Both the position numbers and the translations under genes were made by a program. This document shows positions 32,668 to 41,747 of a DNA stretch of 64,000 nt, piece by piece. The number at the start of each line of letters is the position of its first letter. Position 1 is the first letter of the stretch. The notes below the pieces were generated by a model. The model did no database searches and was not told where the DNA came from. It saw only the letters and a program-made list of their open reading frames with translations. The stretch is from Mumia flava (GTDB taxonomy: Bacteria > Actinomycetota > Actinomycetes > Propionibacteriales > Nocardioidaceae). The stretch covers positions 868,001 through 932,000 of the forward strand of contig NZ_PGEZ01000001.1 in assembly GCF_002797495.1 (NCBI RefSeq), read 5' to 3'.

Positions 32668-34371
32668 TCACGACCCGTCGCCGCGGGAGCTGCCGGCCAG
32701 GTCCGCGTCGGCCTCCTCGGCCGGCTCGGTCCGCGCCTTGTTCATGGCCATCAGCGCCTCGACCGCGACCCACAGGGCGGCCACGATGATCACCACGTCG
32801 AGCACGAGCAGCAGCCAGTCCTCGGCCTCCTGGAGGTCGCCGAGCTGGACCAGCGCCGCGTAGAACGACATCACGAAGACGAACGCCAGCGGGATCAGCG
32901 CGGGCCACGGGTTGCGCCGCTTGCGCAGCAGCATGACCGCGACGATCGACAGCGTCAACGACGCCAGCAGCTGGTTCGTCGTGCCGAACAGCGGCCAGAT
33001 CCGCAGGCCGCCCTCGCCCGCGGCGCCCTGGCTGAAGGTGAGTCCCATCGCCACCACGAGCACGACCACGGTCGCGACGCCCTTGCCGATCTTCCATCCG
33101 AACAGGTCGCCGGCCTCCTGGACGACGAACCGCTGGAGCCGGACGCCGGTGTCCATCGTCGTCGCCGCGAACAGCACGGCCATCGTCGCGAGGATCGTCG
33201 CGCTCAGCGAGGCGGGCAGCCCGAGCCCGGCCTCGACGATCGCGCCGCCGCCGGTGACGAACGCGCCGACGCCGCCCTCGCCGAAGGCGCTGTAGACCGC
33301 CTCCCAGTCCGCGAGCGTCGCGAATCCGGCCGTGGTCGCCATGATCGCGCCGAGCGCCAGCAGGCCCTCGCCGACCGCCCCGAAGTAGCCGACGAACCGG
33401 GCGTCGCTCTCGGAGTCGAGCTGCTTCGACGACGTCCCGGACGAGACCATGCCGTGGAAGCCGGAGATCGCGCCGCAGGCGATCGTCACGAACAACAGCG
33501 GTACGAGGCCCGGCGTACCGTCCGGCACGTCGGAGTTGTACGCCGGGGCGACGATCTCCGGGGCGCTGAGCAGCACCGCGCCGTACAGGATGCCGAGACC
33601 GATGAACAGCTGGACACCGTTGATGTAGTCGCGCGGCTGCAGCAGCACCCAGACCGGCAGCAGCGACGCGATGCCGGCGTAGAGGAAGAGCGCGACGATC
33701 CAGAAGGTCTCCGGCGACATCCCGAGGATCGGGTCGGACAGCTCCACCGGGTACGCGTCGCCGAGCAGGATCAGCGCGTAGAGCGCGACCACGCCGATCA
33801 CCGTGGTGAGCGCGAGGTTCATCTTCCAGCGGTAGATCATCTGCCCGATGATCAGCGCCACCACGATCGCGCCCCAGGCGGGGATCACCGCGCTCGGCGT
33901 GCTGATCAGCAGGTTCTTGATGACGACCGTGAACGCAGCGATCACCATGAGCAGGAGCAGGAAGATCACGACCAGGAACAGGTTGCGCCCACGCGGGCCG
34001 ATGTAGCGCCCCGACAGCAGGCCCATCGACTGTCCGCGGTTGCGCACCGAGGCCCACAGCGAGCCGAGGTCGTGCATGCCGGCGAAGAAGACGGTGCCGA
34101 GGGTGACCCAGAGGAACGCCGGCAGCCAGCCCCAGATCACCGCGATCGCGGGGCCCACGATCGGTGCCGCGCCGGCGACCGAGGTGAAGTGGTGGCCCCA
34201 CAGGACGTACTTGTTGGTCGGGACGTAGTCGATCCCGTCCTCCATCTCGTGCGCCGGTGTGGGGTAGGCCGCGTCGAGCTGGTAGATCCGGTTCGCGAGG
34301 AACTTGGAGTAGAGCAGATACCCGCCCGCGAACATCGCGAGCCCGATCAGCATGAGTACGAGTGAGTTCAC
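32668..34371 (-). CDS. cstA: carbon starvation protein A family transporter
   Basis: 567-residue polytopic membrane protein of the CstA family, with 16 or so hydrophobic helices. Family motifs: YVPTNKYVLWGHHFTSVAGA, GPAIAVIWGWLPAFLWV, HDLGSLWASVRNRGQS and IACGAISGFHGMVSSGTSSK. Relatives import pyruvate or peptides during carbon limitation; which one applies cannot be told. GTG at 34371 follows GGAAGGTCGAAGG. It starts a three-gene unit with the CC-ending protein and the ArsA-like ATPase. Confidence 0.93.
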   Translation of the reverse strand: MNSLVLMLIGLAMFAGGYLLYSKFLANRIYQLDAAYPTPAHEMEDGIDYVPTNKYVLWGHHFTSVAGAAPIVGPAIAVIWGWLPAFLWVTLGTVFFAGMHDLGSLWASVRNRGQSMGLLSGRYIGPRGRNLFLVVIFLLLLMVIAAFTVVIKNLLISTPSAVIPAWGAIVVALIIGQMIYRWKMNLALTTVIGVVALYALILLGDAYPVELSDPILGMSPETFWIVALFLYAGIASLLPVWVLLQPRDYINGVQLFIGLGILYGAVLLSAPEIVAPAYNSDVPDGTPGLVPLLFVTIACGAISGFHGMVSSGTSSKQLDSESDARFVGYFGAVGEGLLALGAIMATTAGFATLADWEAVYSAFGEGGVGAFVTGGGAIVEAGLGLPASLSATILATMAVLFAATTMDTGVRLQRFVVQEAGDLFGWKIGKGVATVVVLVVAMGLTFSQGAAGEGGLRIWPLFGTTNQLLASLTLSIVAVMLLRKRRNPWPALIPLAFVFVMSFYAALVQLGDLQEAEDWLLLVLDVVIIVAALWVAVEALMAMNKARTEPAEEADADLAGSSRGDGS

Positions 34372-34509
34372 CCTTCGACCTTCCGTCCGACTATCACGCC
34401 GTCACTCAACGTACGACGACATTGTGATGGCCGTCACCGACCGGCACGGGCGGATCGCCGAACGGTCGGCCAGGCGCGACGGACGGTCGTCGAACGTCTC
34501 GGTCGAGCC

Positions 34510-35220
34510 TCAGGAGTCGAGGCCGAGCTCCGCCATCCGAGCGGCGTGGTTCTCCGTCAGCCGGGTGAACATCCGGCCGATCGAGGCCAGGTCCATCCCG
34601 CTCGGGGCGTCCGCACCGCCGACCAGGACGGCCGTCAGCCCGTCGTGCTCCGCGGCGACCACCTGCGCCTGGCTCAGGGCCTCGCCCATCAGACGACGTC
34701 CCCACAGCGCCAGCCGGCCCGCGACCTTCGGGTCCGTCTCGATCGCCTCGCGGACCCGCTCGACCACGAACGCCGAGTTGCCCGAGTCCGCCAGCGCCTC
34801 GAGGACGAGCGTGCGCGTCTCCAGGTCCAGGAACGCAGCGATCTCGCGGTAGAAGTCGGCCGCGAGACCGTCCCCGACGTACGCCTTCACGAGGCCCTCC
34901 AGCCAGTCCGACGGCGCCGTCTGCAGGTGGAAGCGGGTGAACGTCGCCTCGAACGGCGCCATCGCGTCGTACGGGTCGAGGCCCAGCTCGGCGAGCCGGT
35001 CGCGCAACGAGACGAAGTGCTGCATCTCCACGAGCGCCATCTCGGCCAGGTGCGCCTTGTCGCGCAGCGTCGGGGCGAGCTTCGCGTCCTCGGCCAGCCG
35101 CTCGAACGCCGACAGCTCACCGAACGCCAGCACACCCAACAGCTCGACGACACCCCGGCGGTACGACGGGTCGTCCAGCTCGGAGGCAGCAGCGTCGGAG
35201 GGTGTCGTGTGCTCGGGCAT
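34510..35220 (-). CDS. ferritin-like fold protein (Rv3210c-like)
   Basis: 236-residue helical protein with ferritin-like features (GELSAFERLAEDA, HLAEMALVEMQHF, EALSQAQVVAAEHDGL). The carboxylate/His spacing recalls MiaE-like diiron proteins, but I cannot confirm a full metal site. ATG at 35220 has TACAGT 6 nt upstream (leaderless). It is divergent from the DEAD-box helicase, as in mycobacteria (Rv3210c/Rv3211). Confidence 0.8.
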   Translation of the reverse strand: MPEHTTPSDAAASELDDPSYRRGVVELLGVLAFGELSAFERLAEDAKLAPTLRDKAHLAEMALVEMQHFVSLRDRLAELGLDPYDAMAPFEATFTRFHLQTAPSDWLEGLVKAYVGDGLAADFYREIAAFLDLETRTLVLEALADSGNSAFVVERVREAIETDPKVAGRLALWGRRLMGEALSQAQVVAAEHDGLTAVLVGGADAPSGMDLASIGRMFTRLTENHAARMAELGLDS

Positions 35221-35226
35221 GAGCGC

Positions 35227-35232
35227 ACTGTA
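35227..35232 (-). promoter_or_regulatory. -10 box, leaderless promoter of ferritin-like gene
   Basis: TACAGT on the minus strand, 6 nt before the ATG at 35220. Confidence 0.55.
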
Positions 35233-35278
35233 ACGGCCCGCCCGGGCGGTGCGCGGCGCGACGTCAGGGCACGCCCGA

Positions 35279-35284
35279 TAGACT
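35279..35284 (+). promoter_or_regulatory. candidate -10 of DEAD-box helicase gene
   Basis: TAGACT preceded by CCGA; would give a leader of about 170 nt before the helicase start, longer than usual here. No clear -35. Confidence 0.4.
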
Positions 35285-35467
35285 GGAGGTGCCAGGCGTG
35301 GATCCACCGATCTCAGTCGCCGGGCCGCGCGGTCGCCGCCGAGGCCCGCCGAGGGCCGCACGTGCCTCTCGAGCACCGGTGCGCGACCCCAGGAGACCAA
35401 GCCGCCACAAGACTGCGCGGCACGATCGACACAGAGAACGAGTAGACCCCTGACGACCTTCAAAGAC

Positions 35468-37000
35468 ATGGGAGTGCTTCCCGAGATCGCCGACTCCCTC
35501 GCGGACCTCGGCATCACCCACCCGTTCCCGATCCAGGAGATGACGCTGCCCATCGCGCTGCTGGGCAACGACCTGATCGGACAGGCCCGTACCGGCACGG
35601 GCAAGACGCTCGCGTTCGCCATCCCCGTGGTGCAGCGGACCGTCGTCCCGCACGACCCCGAGTTCGAGATGCTGGGTGCGCCCGGCAAGCCGCAGGCCCT
35701 GATCGTCGCCCCGACCCGCGAGCTCGCGATCCAGGTCTCCGGCGACGTCTCCGACGCCTCCACCAAGCGCGGTGCGCGTGTGCTCACCGTGTACGGCGGC
35801 GTGCCGTACGAGCCGCAGCTGGAGGCGCTGGAGACCGGCGTCGAGATCGTGATCGGCACGCCCGGCCGCCTGCTGGACCTGGCCAAGCGCAAGGCGCTCG
35901 ACCTGAGCCACGTGAAGTCGCTGGTGCTGGACGAGGCCGACGAGATGCTCGACCTCGGGTTCCTCCCCGACGTCGAGGCGCTGATCGCCCGCACGCCCGA
36001 GCTGCGGCAGACGATGCTGTTCTCGGCGACGATGCCCGGCGCGATCGTCAGCCTCGCGCGCACCCACATGCGTCACCCGGTCAACATCCGGGCCGAGTCC
36101 AGCAGCGACAGCCAGACCGTCCCGGCGACCGCGCAGTTCGTCTACCAGGCGCACGACCTCGACAAGCCCGAGATCGTCGCCCGCGTCCTCCAGGCCGAGG
36201 ACCGGGGCCGGATCGTCGTGTTCACGCGGACCAAGCGTGCCTCGCAGCGCCTCGCCGACGACCTCGCCGAGCGCGGGTTCAACGCCGCGCCGCTGCACGG
36301 CGACATGGCGCAGGGCGCCCGCGAGAAGGCGATGGCGAGGTTCCGCGACGGCAAGATCGACGCGCTCGTCGCGACCGACGTCGCCGCCCGCGGGATCGAC
36401 GTCGAGAACGTCACGCACGTGATCAACTACTCCTGCCCCGAGGACGACAAGACCTACGTCCACCGGATCGGTCGTACGGGCCGCGCCGGCAAGTCGGGCA
36501 TCGCGATCACGCTGGTCGACTGGTCGGACGTCGCGCGCTGGAAGACGATCAACAAGACGCTCGGCCTGCCGTTCGACGAGCCGGTCGAGACGTACTCGAC
36601 GTCCGAGATGCTCTACCACGACCTCGGGATCCCGAGCGAGGCCAAGGGTCGGATCGCGCCCCCGAAGGAACGTGAGCGCTCCGAGGGGTCCCGCGACCGG
36701 TCCGCCGGTGGCTCGGACCGTCCGAAGCGCACCCGCAACCGCAGCCGCAGCCGTACGCGTGGTGGCCGTCCCGTCGACCGGGCGGAGACCGGCGACGCGA
36801 CACCGTCGGCCGAGGTTGCTGCGCCCGTGCAGGACGGCAGCTCGCCGGAGTCGGGCGCCGCGAACGGCGAGGGCGGCCAGACGCGCCGTCGCCGCCGTCG
36901 TCGCCGCCGTCCGTCCGGTGCGGCGAACGGCGAGGCCCCCTCGTCGGGCGGTGACGCGGCCGCCGTCACCTCCGACGCTGCCGCAGGCTCTGCCGAGTAG
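35468..37000 (+). CDS. DEAD-box ATP-dependent RNA helicase (RhlE/CsdA-like)
   Basis: 510-residue RNA helicase. Q motif LADLGITHPFPIQEMTLPIA, motif I ARTGTGKT near residue 41, DEAD near 154, SAT, and HRIGRTGRAGK near 331. From about residue 400 the tail is Arg/Ser/Gly-rich (RNRSRSRTRGGR) with an oligo-Arg stretch, typical RNA-binding extension. ATG at 35468 has no ribosome site. An in-frame CTG at 35450 would add the TTFKD stretch common at the N-terminus of this family, so the true start may be upstream. Corresponds to Rv3211. Confidence 0.93.
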   Translation: MGVLPEIADSLADLGITHPFPIQEMTLPIALLGNDLIGQARTGTGKTLAFAIPVVQRTVVPHDPEFEMLGAPGKPQALIVAPTRELAIQVSGDVSDASTKRGARVLTVYGGVPYEPQLEALETGVEIVIGTPGRLLDLAKRKALDLSHVKSLVLDEADEMLDLGFLPDVEALIARTPELRQTMLFSATMPGAIVSLARTHMRHPVNIRAESSSDSQTVPATAQFVYQAHDLDKPEIVARVLQAEDRGRIVVFTRTKRASQRLADDLAERGFNAAPLHGDMAQGAREKAMARFRDGKIDALVATDVAARGIDVENVTHVINYSCPEDDKTYVHRIGRTGRAGKSGIAITLVDWSDVARWKTINKTLGLPFDEPVETYSTSEMLYHDLGIPSEAKGRIAPPKERERSEGSRDRSAGGSDRPKRTRNRSRSRTRGGRPVDRAETGDATPSAEVAAPVQDGSSPESGAANGEGGQTRRRRRRRRRPSGAANGEAPSSGGDAAAVTSDAAAGSAE

Positions 37001-37018
37001 CAGGTCGCTCCACCCCGT

Positions 37019-37051
37019 ACGACCCGGTCCGCTCCGCGCGGGCCGGGTCGT
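37019..37051. terminator. bidirectional terminator between helicase and transpeptidase
   Basis: 12-bp stem (37019-37030 with 37040-37051, one G-U pair) and 9-nt loop between two converging genes. No T-tract. Confidence 0.6.
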
Positions 37052-37063
37052 CGTGCGTCCGGG

Positions 37064-37873
37064 TCAGCCGACCACGACGACGCGCGTCCCGACGCCGGCG
37101 AACTGCCACAGCGCCTTCGCGTCCGAGCGCCTCTGCCGGATGCATCCCGCGGAGAGCTCCGTCCCGAGCTGCTGTGTCGTCTGGACCAGCGTCCCGTCGT
37201 TCGAGACCGGGATGCTGTGGAACCCGATCGCGGCGTTGGGGCCCCGGGTGAACCGGACGAAGAACTCCATCGTCGACGAGAGCGTGAACGACGTGGCGTG
37301 CCGCGACCGCGAGTAGATCTCGTACCGGCCGGGCTGCAGGTTGTCGTACCTGCTGCCCGAGACCAGGTAGGTCCGCTGCGCACGGCCGCCCGACCCGACG
37401 ATCCACACCCGCTGCTCGCTCATCGAGAACACGACGCGCCGCCCCGTACCCGACCGCGCGGGCACCGGGGGCGCGACGTTCGGGGCGAGCAGCTCGCCGC
37501 GCTTCGTGGTCCTCGGGCGGTCGAGCGGCACGGTCTGCGCCTCCGGTGGCGGCGCGTCGCTCGGAGCAGCCGTGGTGGGCGGCGGGGAGGCGAGCCCGGT
37601 CTCGCCCGTCGACGGGCCGGCCGACTCGTCGCTGCGCGTGACCGGCTCCGCCCCGGCCGCGACGGCGCCCTCCTCGGCCGCGGGAGCCCCGATCGGAGCC
37701 CACGCCGTGATCCGCTCGGTCGCGCTCGTCGCCTGCACACCAGCGGCCAGCAGCGCCCCGAGGAGCACGAAGGCCAAGGCGCGCCCGGGGCGAGCCCGGC
37801 GACGGACGTGGGTGTGCCGACCGGACGTCCGACCGCGACCCTCGGAGGTCACGGGACGATCACGACTGGGCAC
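37064..37873 (-). CDS. L,D-transpeptidase (YkuD) with N-terminal signal anchor
   Basis: 269-residue envelope enzyme. Signal anchor LAFVLLGALLAAGVQATSA at about residues 30-50, a Pro/Ala/Ser-rich spacer (GLASPPPTTAAPSDAPPPE) and a C-terminal YkuD domain with IGFHSIPVSNDG and the catalytic LSAGCIRQ (Cys244, His upstream). The usual SHGC is changed to SAGC. It probably forms 3-3 peptidoglycan cross-links or anchors polymers. GTG at 37873 has TAGTCT 7 nt upstream (leaderless). Confidence 0.88.
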   Translation of the reverse strand: MPSRDRPVTSEGRGRTSGRHTHVRRRARPGRALAFVLLGALLAAGVQATSATERITAWAPIGAPAAEEGAVAAGAEPVTRSDESAGPSTGETGLASPPPTTAAPSDAPPPEAQTVPLDRPRTTKRGELLAPNVAPPVPARSGTGRRVVFSMSEQRVWIVGSGGRAQRTYLVSGSRYDNLQPGRYEIYSRSRHATSFTLSSTMEFFVRFTRGPNAAIGFHSIPVSNDGTLVQTTQQLGTELSAGCIRQRRSDAKALWQFAGVGTRVVVVG

Positions 37874-37880
37874 CTGCCCC

Positions 37881-37886
37881 AGACTA
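37881..37886 (-). promoter_or_regulatory. -10 box, leaderless promoter of L,D-transpeptidase
   Basis: TAGTCT on the minus strand, 7 nt before the GTG at 37873. Confidence 0.5.
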
Positions 37887-37958
37887 GAGGGTGCCGGTCC
37901 CTTCGTGACACCCCCGGTTGCCCGAACGGCGCACCGGGCTCCGCGCCCGCGACGCGGG

Positions 37959-38735
37959 TCACGCCAGCAGGCGGTCGGCGACGTCGCGGTACGCCTGCGC
38001 ACCGCGGTGGTTCGTCGCGGTCTGCAGGATCGACAACCCGTACGCCGGGGCCTCGGCGAAGCGGATCGAGCGCGGGATCGGCGGCTCGAGCACCTCGAGG
38101 TCGTAGCTCTCGGTGATCGCCTCCAGCACCGCCCGCGCGTGCCGCGTGCGCCCGTCGTACGAGGTGGGGAGGACGCCGAGCACCGTCAGGTCCGGGTTCG
38201 TGTAGGCGCGGACGTCGTGGACGGTGTCGAGCAGCTGACCGACGCCGCGGTGCGCCAGGGTCTCGCACTGGAGCGGGATCAGCAGGTCGGTGGCCGCGGT
38301 CAGGGCGGCGGCGGTGAGCACACCGAGCGACGGCGGGCAGTCGAGCAGGATCCAGTCGTAGTCGTCGAGCACGCCCTGCAGCGCGGCCCGAAGCCGGTGC
38401 TCGCGGCCGGTCCGGGACGCGAGCGACTCCTCCGCGCGGGCCAGGTCGATCGTCGACGGCAGCAGGTGGACCGCCTCCTCGGCGACCACGATCGCGTCAC
38501 CGGCGTCCTTCTCGCCCAGCAGCACGTCCCCGACCGCGACGTCGAGGTCCTCCGGGTCGACGCCGAGGGAGAACGTGAGACTCGCCTGCGGGTCGAGGTC
38601 GACCAGCAGCACACGCCGGCCACGCTGCGCGAGCGCCGCTCCGAGGGAGGCGACCGTGGTCGTCTTCGCGACGCCGCCCTTCTGGTTCGCGACGGCGAGC
38701 ACGCGGGGTCCGTCCGGTGACGTGCGAGAGGTCAC
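37959..38735 (-). CDS. ParA-family ATPase, orphan
   Basis: 258-residue ParA/Soj-like ATPase: deviant Walker A NQKGGVAKTTTVASLGAAL near the N-terminus, VLLVDLDPQASLTFSLGV, and WILLDCPPSLGVLTAAAL (Walker B). No parB or parS site is seen nearby, so it is not the chromosome-partition ParA; a role in positioning another cargo is possible. GTG at 38735 was chosen over ATG at 38744; both fit. AAGAAT 7 nt upstream of the GTG may be a weak -10. It is divergent from the SDR gene. Confidence 0.85.
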   Translation of the reverse strand: MTSRTSPDGPRVLAVANQKGGVAKTTTVASLGAALAQRGRRVLLVDLDPQASLTFSLGVDPEDLDVAVGDVLLGEKDAGDAIVVAEEAVHLLPSTIDLARAEESLASRTGREHRLRAALQGVLDDYDWILLDCPPSLGVLTAAALTAATDLLIPLQCETLAHRGVGQLLDTVHDVRAYTNPDLTVLGVLPTSYDGRTRHARAVLEAITESYDLEVLEPPIPRSIRFAEAPAYGLSILQTATNHRGAQAYRDVADRLLA

Positions 38736-38770
38736 GGCGACCATTCTTCCCGATCTGCGAGGATCTGCCC

Positions 38771-39529
38771 ATGCCACTCGCACTCGTGACCGGAGCCACG
38801 TCGGGACTCGGCCTGGAGTTCGCCCGCCAGCTCGCCGCGCGCGGGCACGATCTCGTCCTGGTCGCCCGCAACGCCGAACGCCTCTCCTCGATCGCGACCG
38901 ACCTGCGTGCCGGCGGTCGCAGCGTCAAGATCGTCGCCGCCGACCTGTCGACGACCGACGGGATCGCCCGCGTCGCGGCGGCGGTCCGGACGTACGAGAT
39001 CGACGTGCTCGTCAACAACGCGGGCTCCTCGATCGGGAAGTTCTTCGGCGACACCGACATCGAGGCGGAGAACGCCCAGCTCACCCTGATGGTGCAGGCG
39101 CCGATGGACCTGATGGCGGCGGCTCTGGACGTGATGCGCCCGCGCGGATCCGGTCGGATCCTCAACGTCGCGAGCGTCGCCGCGTTCACGCCGCGCGGCA
39201 CGTACTCCGCACACAAGGCGTGGATCGTGAACCTCAGCCGGTGGATGAACATCCGCTACTCCGCCGAGGGCGTCACCACCACGGCGATGTGCCCGGGCTT
39301 CGTGCGGACCGAGTTCCACCAGCGGATGGGAGTCGACCCGAGCGACGTGCCGGGCTGGATGTGGACGACGGTCGAGGAGAACGTCCGCGAGGCCCTCGCG
39401 GACCTCGGCAAGGGCAAGCCGCTGTCGATCCCGACGGCGAAGTACAAGGTGCTCGCGACCGTCGCCCAGTACGCCCCCGCGAAGCTCGTCGCGGCGATGG
39501 CGAAGCGTGGGCGGAAGGTCGCCGAGTGA
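38771..39529 (+). CDS. short-chain dehydrogenase/reductase
   Basis: 252-residue classical SDR: TGATSGLGLEFA cofactor loop, VLVNNAGSS, and catalytic Ser with YSAHK. The C-terminal part (VARTEFH-like VRTEFHQRMG) resembles acyl/keto reductases. Substrate is unknown. ATG at 38771 has GAGGAT 6 nt upstream and no ribosome site. The hydrolase gene starts inside its stop codon. Confidence 0.88.
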   Translation: MPLALVTGATSGLGLEFARQLAARGHDLVLVARNAERLSSIATDLRAGGRSVKIVAADLSTTDGIARVAAAVRTYEIDVLVNNAGSSIGKFFGDTDIEAENAQLTLMVQAPMDLMAAALDVMRPRGSGRILNVASVAAFTPRGTYSAHKAWIVNLSRWMNIRYSAEGVTTTAMCPGFVRTEFHQRMGVDPSDVPGWMWTTVEENVREALADLGKGKPLSIPTAKYKVLATVAQYAPAKLVAAMAKRGRKVAE

Positions 39530-40380
39530 GCACGCCGCGGACGCTGGAGACCCCCGCCGGCGTGACCGCGCGTACGGTCCCGACCGACCGCGGCGCCTTC
39601 GCGTTGCACGAGGCGGCGGTGCCCGACGGCGTCACGCACCGCGGTCATCTCCTGCTGATCCCCGGGTTCACGGGCAGCAAGGAGGACTTCACGCCGATCC
39701 TGCCGCTGCTCGCGGCCGCGGGCTGGCACACCTGCGCGTACGACCAGCGCGGGCAGTTCGAGACGCCCGGCGACGGCGCCGCGTACGGGCTCGACGACTT
39801 CGCCGAGGACGCGCTCGCGCTTCGCGAGGCGCTGTGGCCGTACGGGCCCTCCGCGGTGGTCGGGCACTCGTTCGGCGGCCTGGTCGCGCAGCGCGCGGTG
39901 CTCCTGGACGCGTCGGCGTGGCTGGGCCTGACGCTGCTGTGCAGCGGGCCGGGCGGGTTCACCCTGCCGGGCGTGGCCGAGCACGCGGTGGATCTGGAGG
40001 CGAGGCCGAAGGAGCTGCGGCTGTTCCTCCAGGCGGTGCCGGTCGTCGGCCTGAAGGCGGTGTTCGACGTGCAGAACGCCGACAGCACCGAGCCCGCCGA
40101 GATCCTCGCCTTCCTCGAGCGGCGGTTCCTGGCGAGCGACGCCTCTTCGCTGTGCGCGATCGCCGAGCACCTGCTGGACGCCGAGGATCGCATCGATGCG
40201 CTCGCGGCGACCGGGGTGCCGGTCGCGGTCGTCCGCGGAGCCGACGACGACGCATGGCCGCACGCGTCGCAGGACGCGATGGCCGCGCGGCTGCGTACGA
40301 CCGTCGTCGTGGTCCCGGACGCCGCGCACTCCCCCGCCGTCGAGAACCCTGCGGCCACGGTGGCGGCGCTGCTCGGCTGA
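39526..40380 (+). CDS. alpha/beta hydrolase
   Basis: 284-residue alpha/beta-fold hydrolase with HLLLIPGFTGSKEDF (oxyanion region), nucleophile elbow GHSFGGL, and the late His in DAAHSPAVENP. The Asp is in RGADDDAWP. Probably an esterase or lipase-like enzyme. GTG at 39526 overlaps the SDR stop (GTGA), so the two are one transcription unit and may share a pathway. Confidence 0.88.
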   Translation: MSTPRTLETPAGVTARTVPTDRGAFALHEAAVPDGVTHRGHLLLIPGFTGSKEDFTPILPLLAAAGWHTCAYDQRGQFETPGDGAAYGLDDFAEDALALREALWPYGPSAVVGHSFGGLVAQRAVLLDASAWLGLTLLCSGPGGFTLPGVAEHAVDLEARPKELRLFLQAVPVVGLKAVFDVQNADSTEPAEILAFLERRFLASDASSLCAIAEHLLDAEDRIDALAATGVPVAVVRGADDDAWPHASQDAMAARLRTTVVVVPDAAHSPAVENPAATVAALLG

Positions 40381-40447
40381 TTCCCGCGCGCGGTCCTCAC
40401 GGCCCCGCCCGGGGCCGGTCATGCGTCCGCCGACGGGCCACCCGGCG

Positions 40448-40501
40448 ACGCAGACCGCCACCTGGCTGGGGAAACCGTCCCAGCCCGGTGCCGGTCTGCG
40501 T
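40448..40501. terminator. long imperfect inverted repeat between convergent genes
   Basis: 23-nt arms 40448-40470 and 40479-40501 with two mismatches and an 8-nt loop (GAAACCGT). It lies between the hydrolase and barbiturase-like genes, both ending toward it, so a bidirectional terminator is the simplest reading. The 10-bp palindrome TAGCCGGCTA (40501-40510) adjoins it. The rest of the 177-bp gap shows nothing recognisable. Confidence 0.5.
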
Positions 40502-40557
40502 AGCCGGCTACGGAGACTGCCCCCGGCGGATTCTGGCGAGGGTGGCCCGCGACGGCG

Positions 40558-41664
40558 TCAGCTGGCGTCGATGATCGCGGCGACCGGGCCGCCGCCGTCG
40601 GGACCCTGGTGCGCCGCCGACACCGACACGAACACCGCCGGGTCGCCGGTCACCGCCGAGGTGACGCCGCCGACCGCGGCCTTGATCTGGCGGTGCCAGT
40701 GCACGTCGGAGTCGTCGAGCATCGCGTTGCGGCGCCCGCGGACCATGCCGTCCTGGCTCGCCTCGCACTTGAGGAACACGTTGACCAGCCGGCCGTCGAG
40801 GTCCGAGGTGTGCGGGCGCTCGGGCAGCTCGAGACCGGCGGAGCGGATCGCGTCCCAGATGCCGTCGGAGTCGAGCGCGTCGTCCATGACGCCGTGACCG
40901 ATCCGGTACTTGCCGCCGATGCCGCGGACGTTGCCCACCACGACGACCTGCGCGCGGTCGAGCTCGACACCCGACGAGCAGGACGCGACCGACGAGTAGA
41001 GCGTGCGGTCGTGCATCACGTCGGCGTCGGTCGGCATCTCGATCTCGCCCAGCGCGACGGCGATGCCGAGCGCGGTGGTGCCGTTCGAGAGATCCATCGA
41101 CGCGAGGGTGTCCTCGGTCCAGACCGTGTTGCCACGCGACTTCGCGTCGCGGATCGTGTCGATCGTGAGCAGCGGCGTCTTCGTCTGGACGTAGTGCACG
41201 TCGGCCGCGTCGGTGATCCCGGCGCGCTCCATCGCGACCTTGACCGCGTCCGCGACCTTCTCGACCATCGGCGTGCGGCCGATGTCCTCGGGCAGCAGCT
41301 GCTCGCTCATCGCGAACCCGACCGACAGCCGCGGCTCGTCCGTCGGCTCTGCTGCGCCCTCGGGGAGCGTCGCGAAGATCGTCGCGTGCGGGCTGATCAC
41401 GCCGTCGGTACCGCCGGACCACACGATCGGGACCTGCTTGACCTCCTCGTCGCTGCGCGTGCCCTTGGCCACCAGGACCTCGCGGAAGGCGCGGTCGGCG
41501 ATGATCCGGGTGTAGTCGTTGACCCCGCCGTTGCCCTCGGTCTTGCCGATGATCGCGATCACGCGGTCGGCTTCGAGGACGCCGTCATCGATGAGCTTCT
41601 CGAGCTCGCTCGCGTCGGCGACGGAGTGGATCGGGACCTTGCGTACTTCGATCGCGGCCGGCAT
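40558..41664 (-). CDS. ring-opening amidohydrolase (barbiturase / cyanuric acid hydrolase family)
   Basis: 368-residue enzyme of the rare AtzD/barbiturase fold made of three similar domains. Each domain carries its conserved serine loop: [24 protein letters not shown] and [20 protein letters not shown]-terminal [13 protein letters not shown] and [16 protein letters not shown] are strongly family-typical. It hydrolyses a cyclic amide: barbiturate to ureidomalonate, or cyanurate to carboxybiuret. Context (Mo-hydroxylase, NCS2 permease, PucR) favours barbiturase. ATG at 41664 follows GAAAGGAACGCC. It lies 83 bp downstream of carbamate kinase, same strand. Confidence 0.88.
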   Translation of the reverse strand: MPAAIEVRKVPIHSVADASELEKLIDDGVLEADRVIAIIGKTEGNGGVNDYTRIIADRAFREVLVAKGTRSDEEVKQVPIVWSGGTDGVISPHATIFATLPEGAAEPTDEPRLSVGFAMSEQLLPEDIGRTPMVEKVADAVKVAMERAGITDAADVHYVQTKTPLLTIDTIRDAKSRGNTVWTEDTLASMDLSNGTTALGIAVALGEIEMPTDADVMHDRTLYSSVASCSSGVELDRAQVVVVGNVRGIGGKYRIGHGVMDDALDSDGIWDAIRSAGLELPERPHTSDLDGRLVNVFLKCEASQDGMVRGRRNAMLDDSDVHWHRQIKAAVGGVTSAVTGDPAVFVSVSAAHQGPDGGGPVAAIIDAS

Positions 41665-41747
41665 GGCGTTCCTTTCGGTGGGATTCGCGGTGGTGGTGCT
41701 GGGTTCGTGGGTGGTGCGAGGGGTGGCTGGCGGTCCGGGTCGGTGCG

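Noticed and set aside
37959-38735. Chromosome partition ParA near oriC
   Set aside because: No parB, parS, gidB, rpmH or dnaA in the neighbourhood.
40448-40510. Riboswitch upstream of the barbiturase-like gene
   Set aside because: The structured element lies at the 3' end of both flanking genes, so it cannot be a 5' leader; a terminator is more likely.
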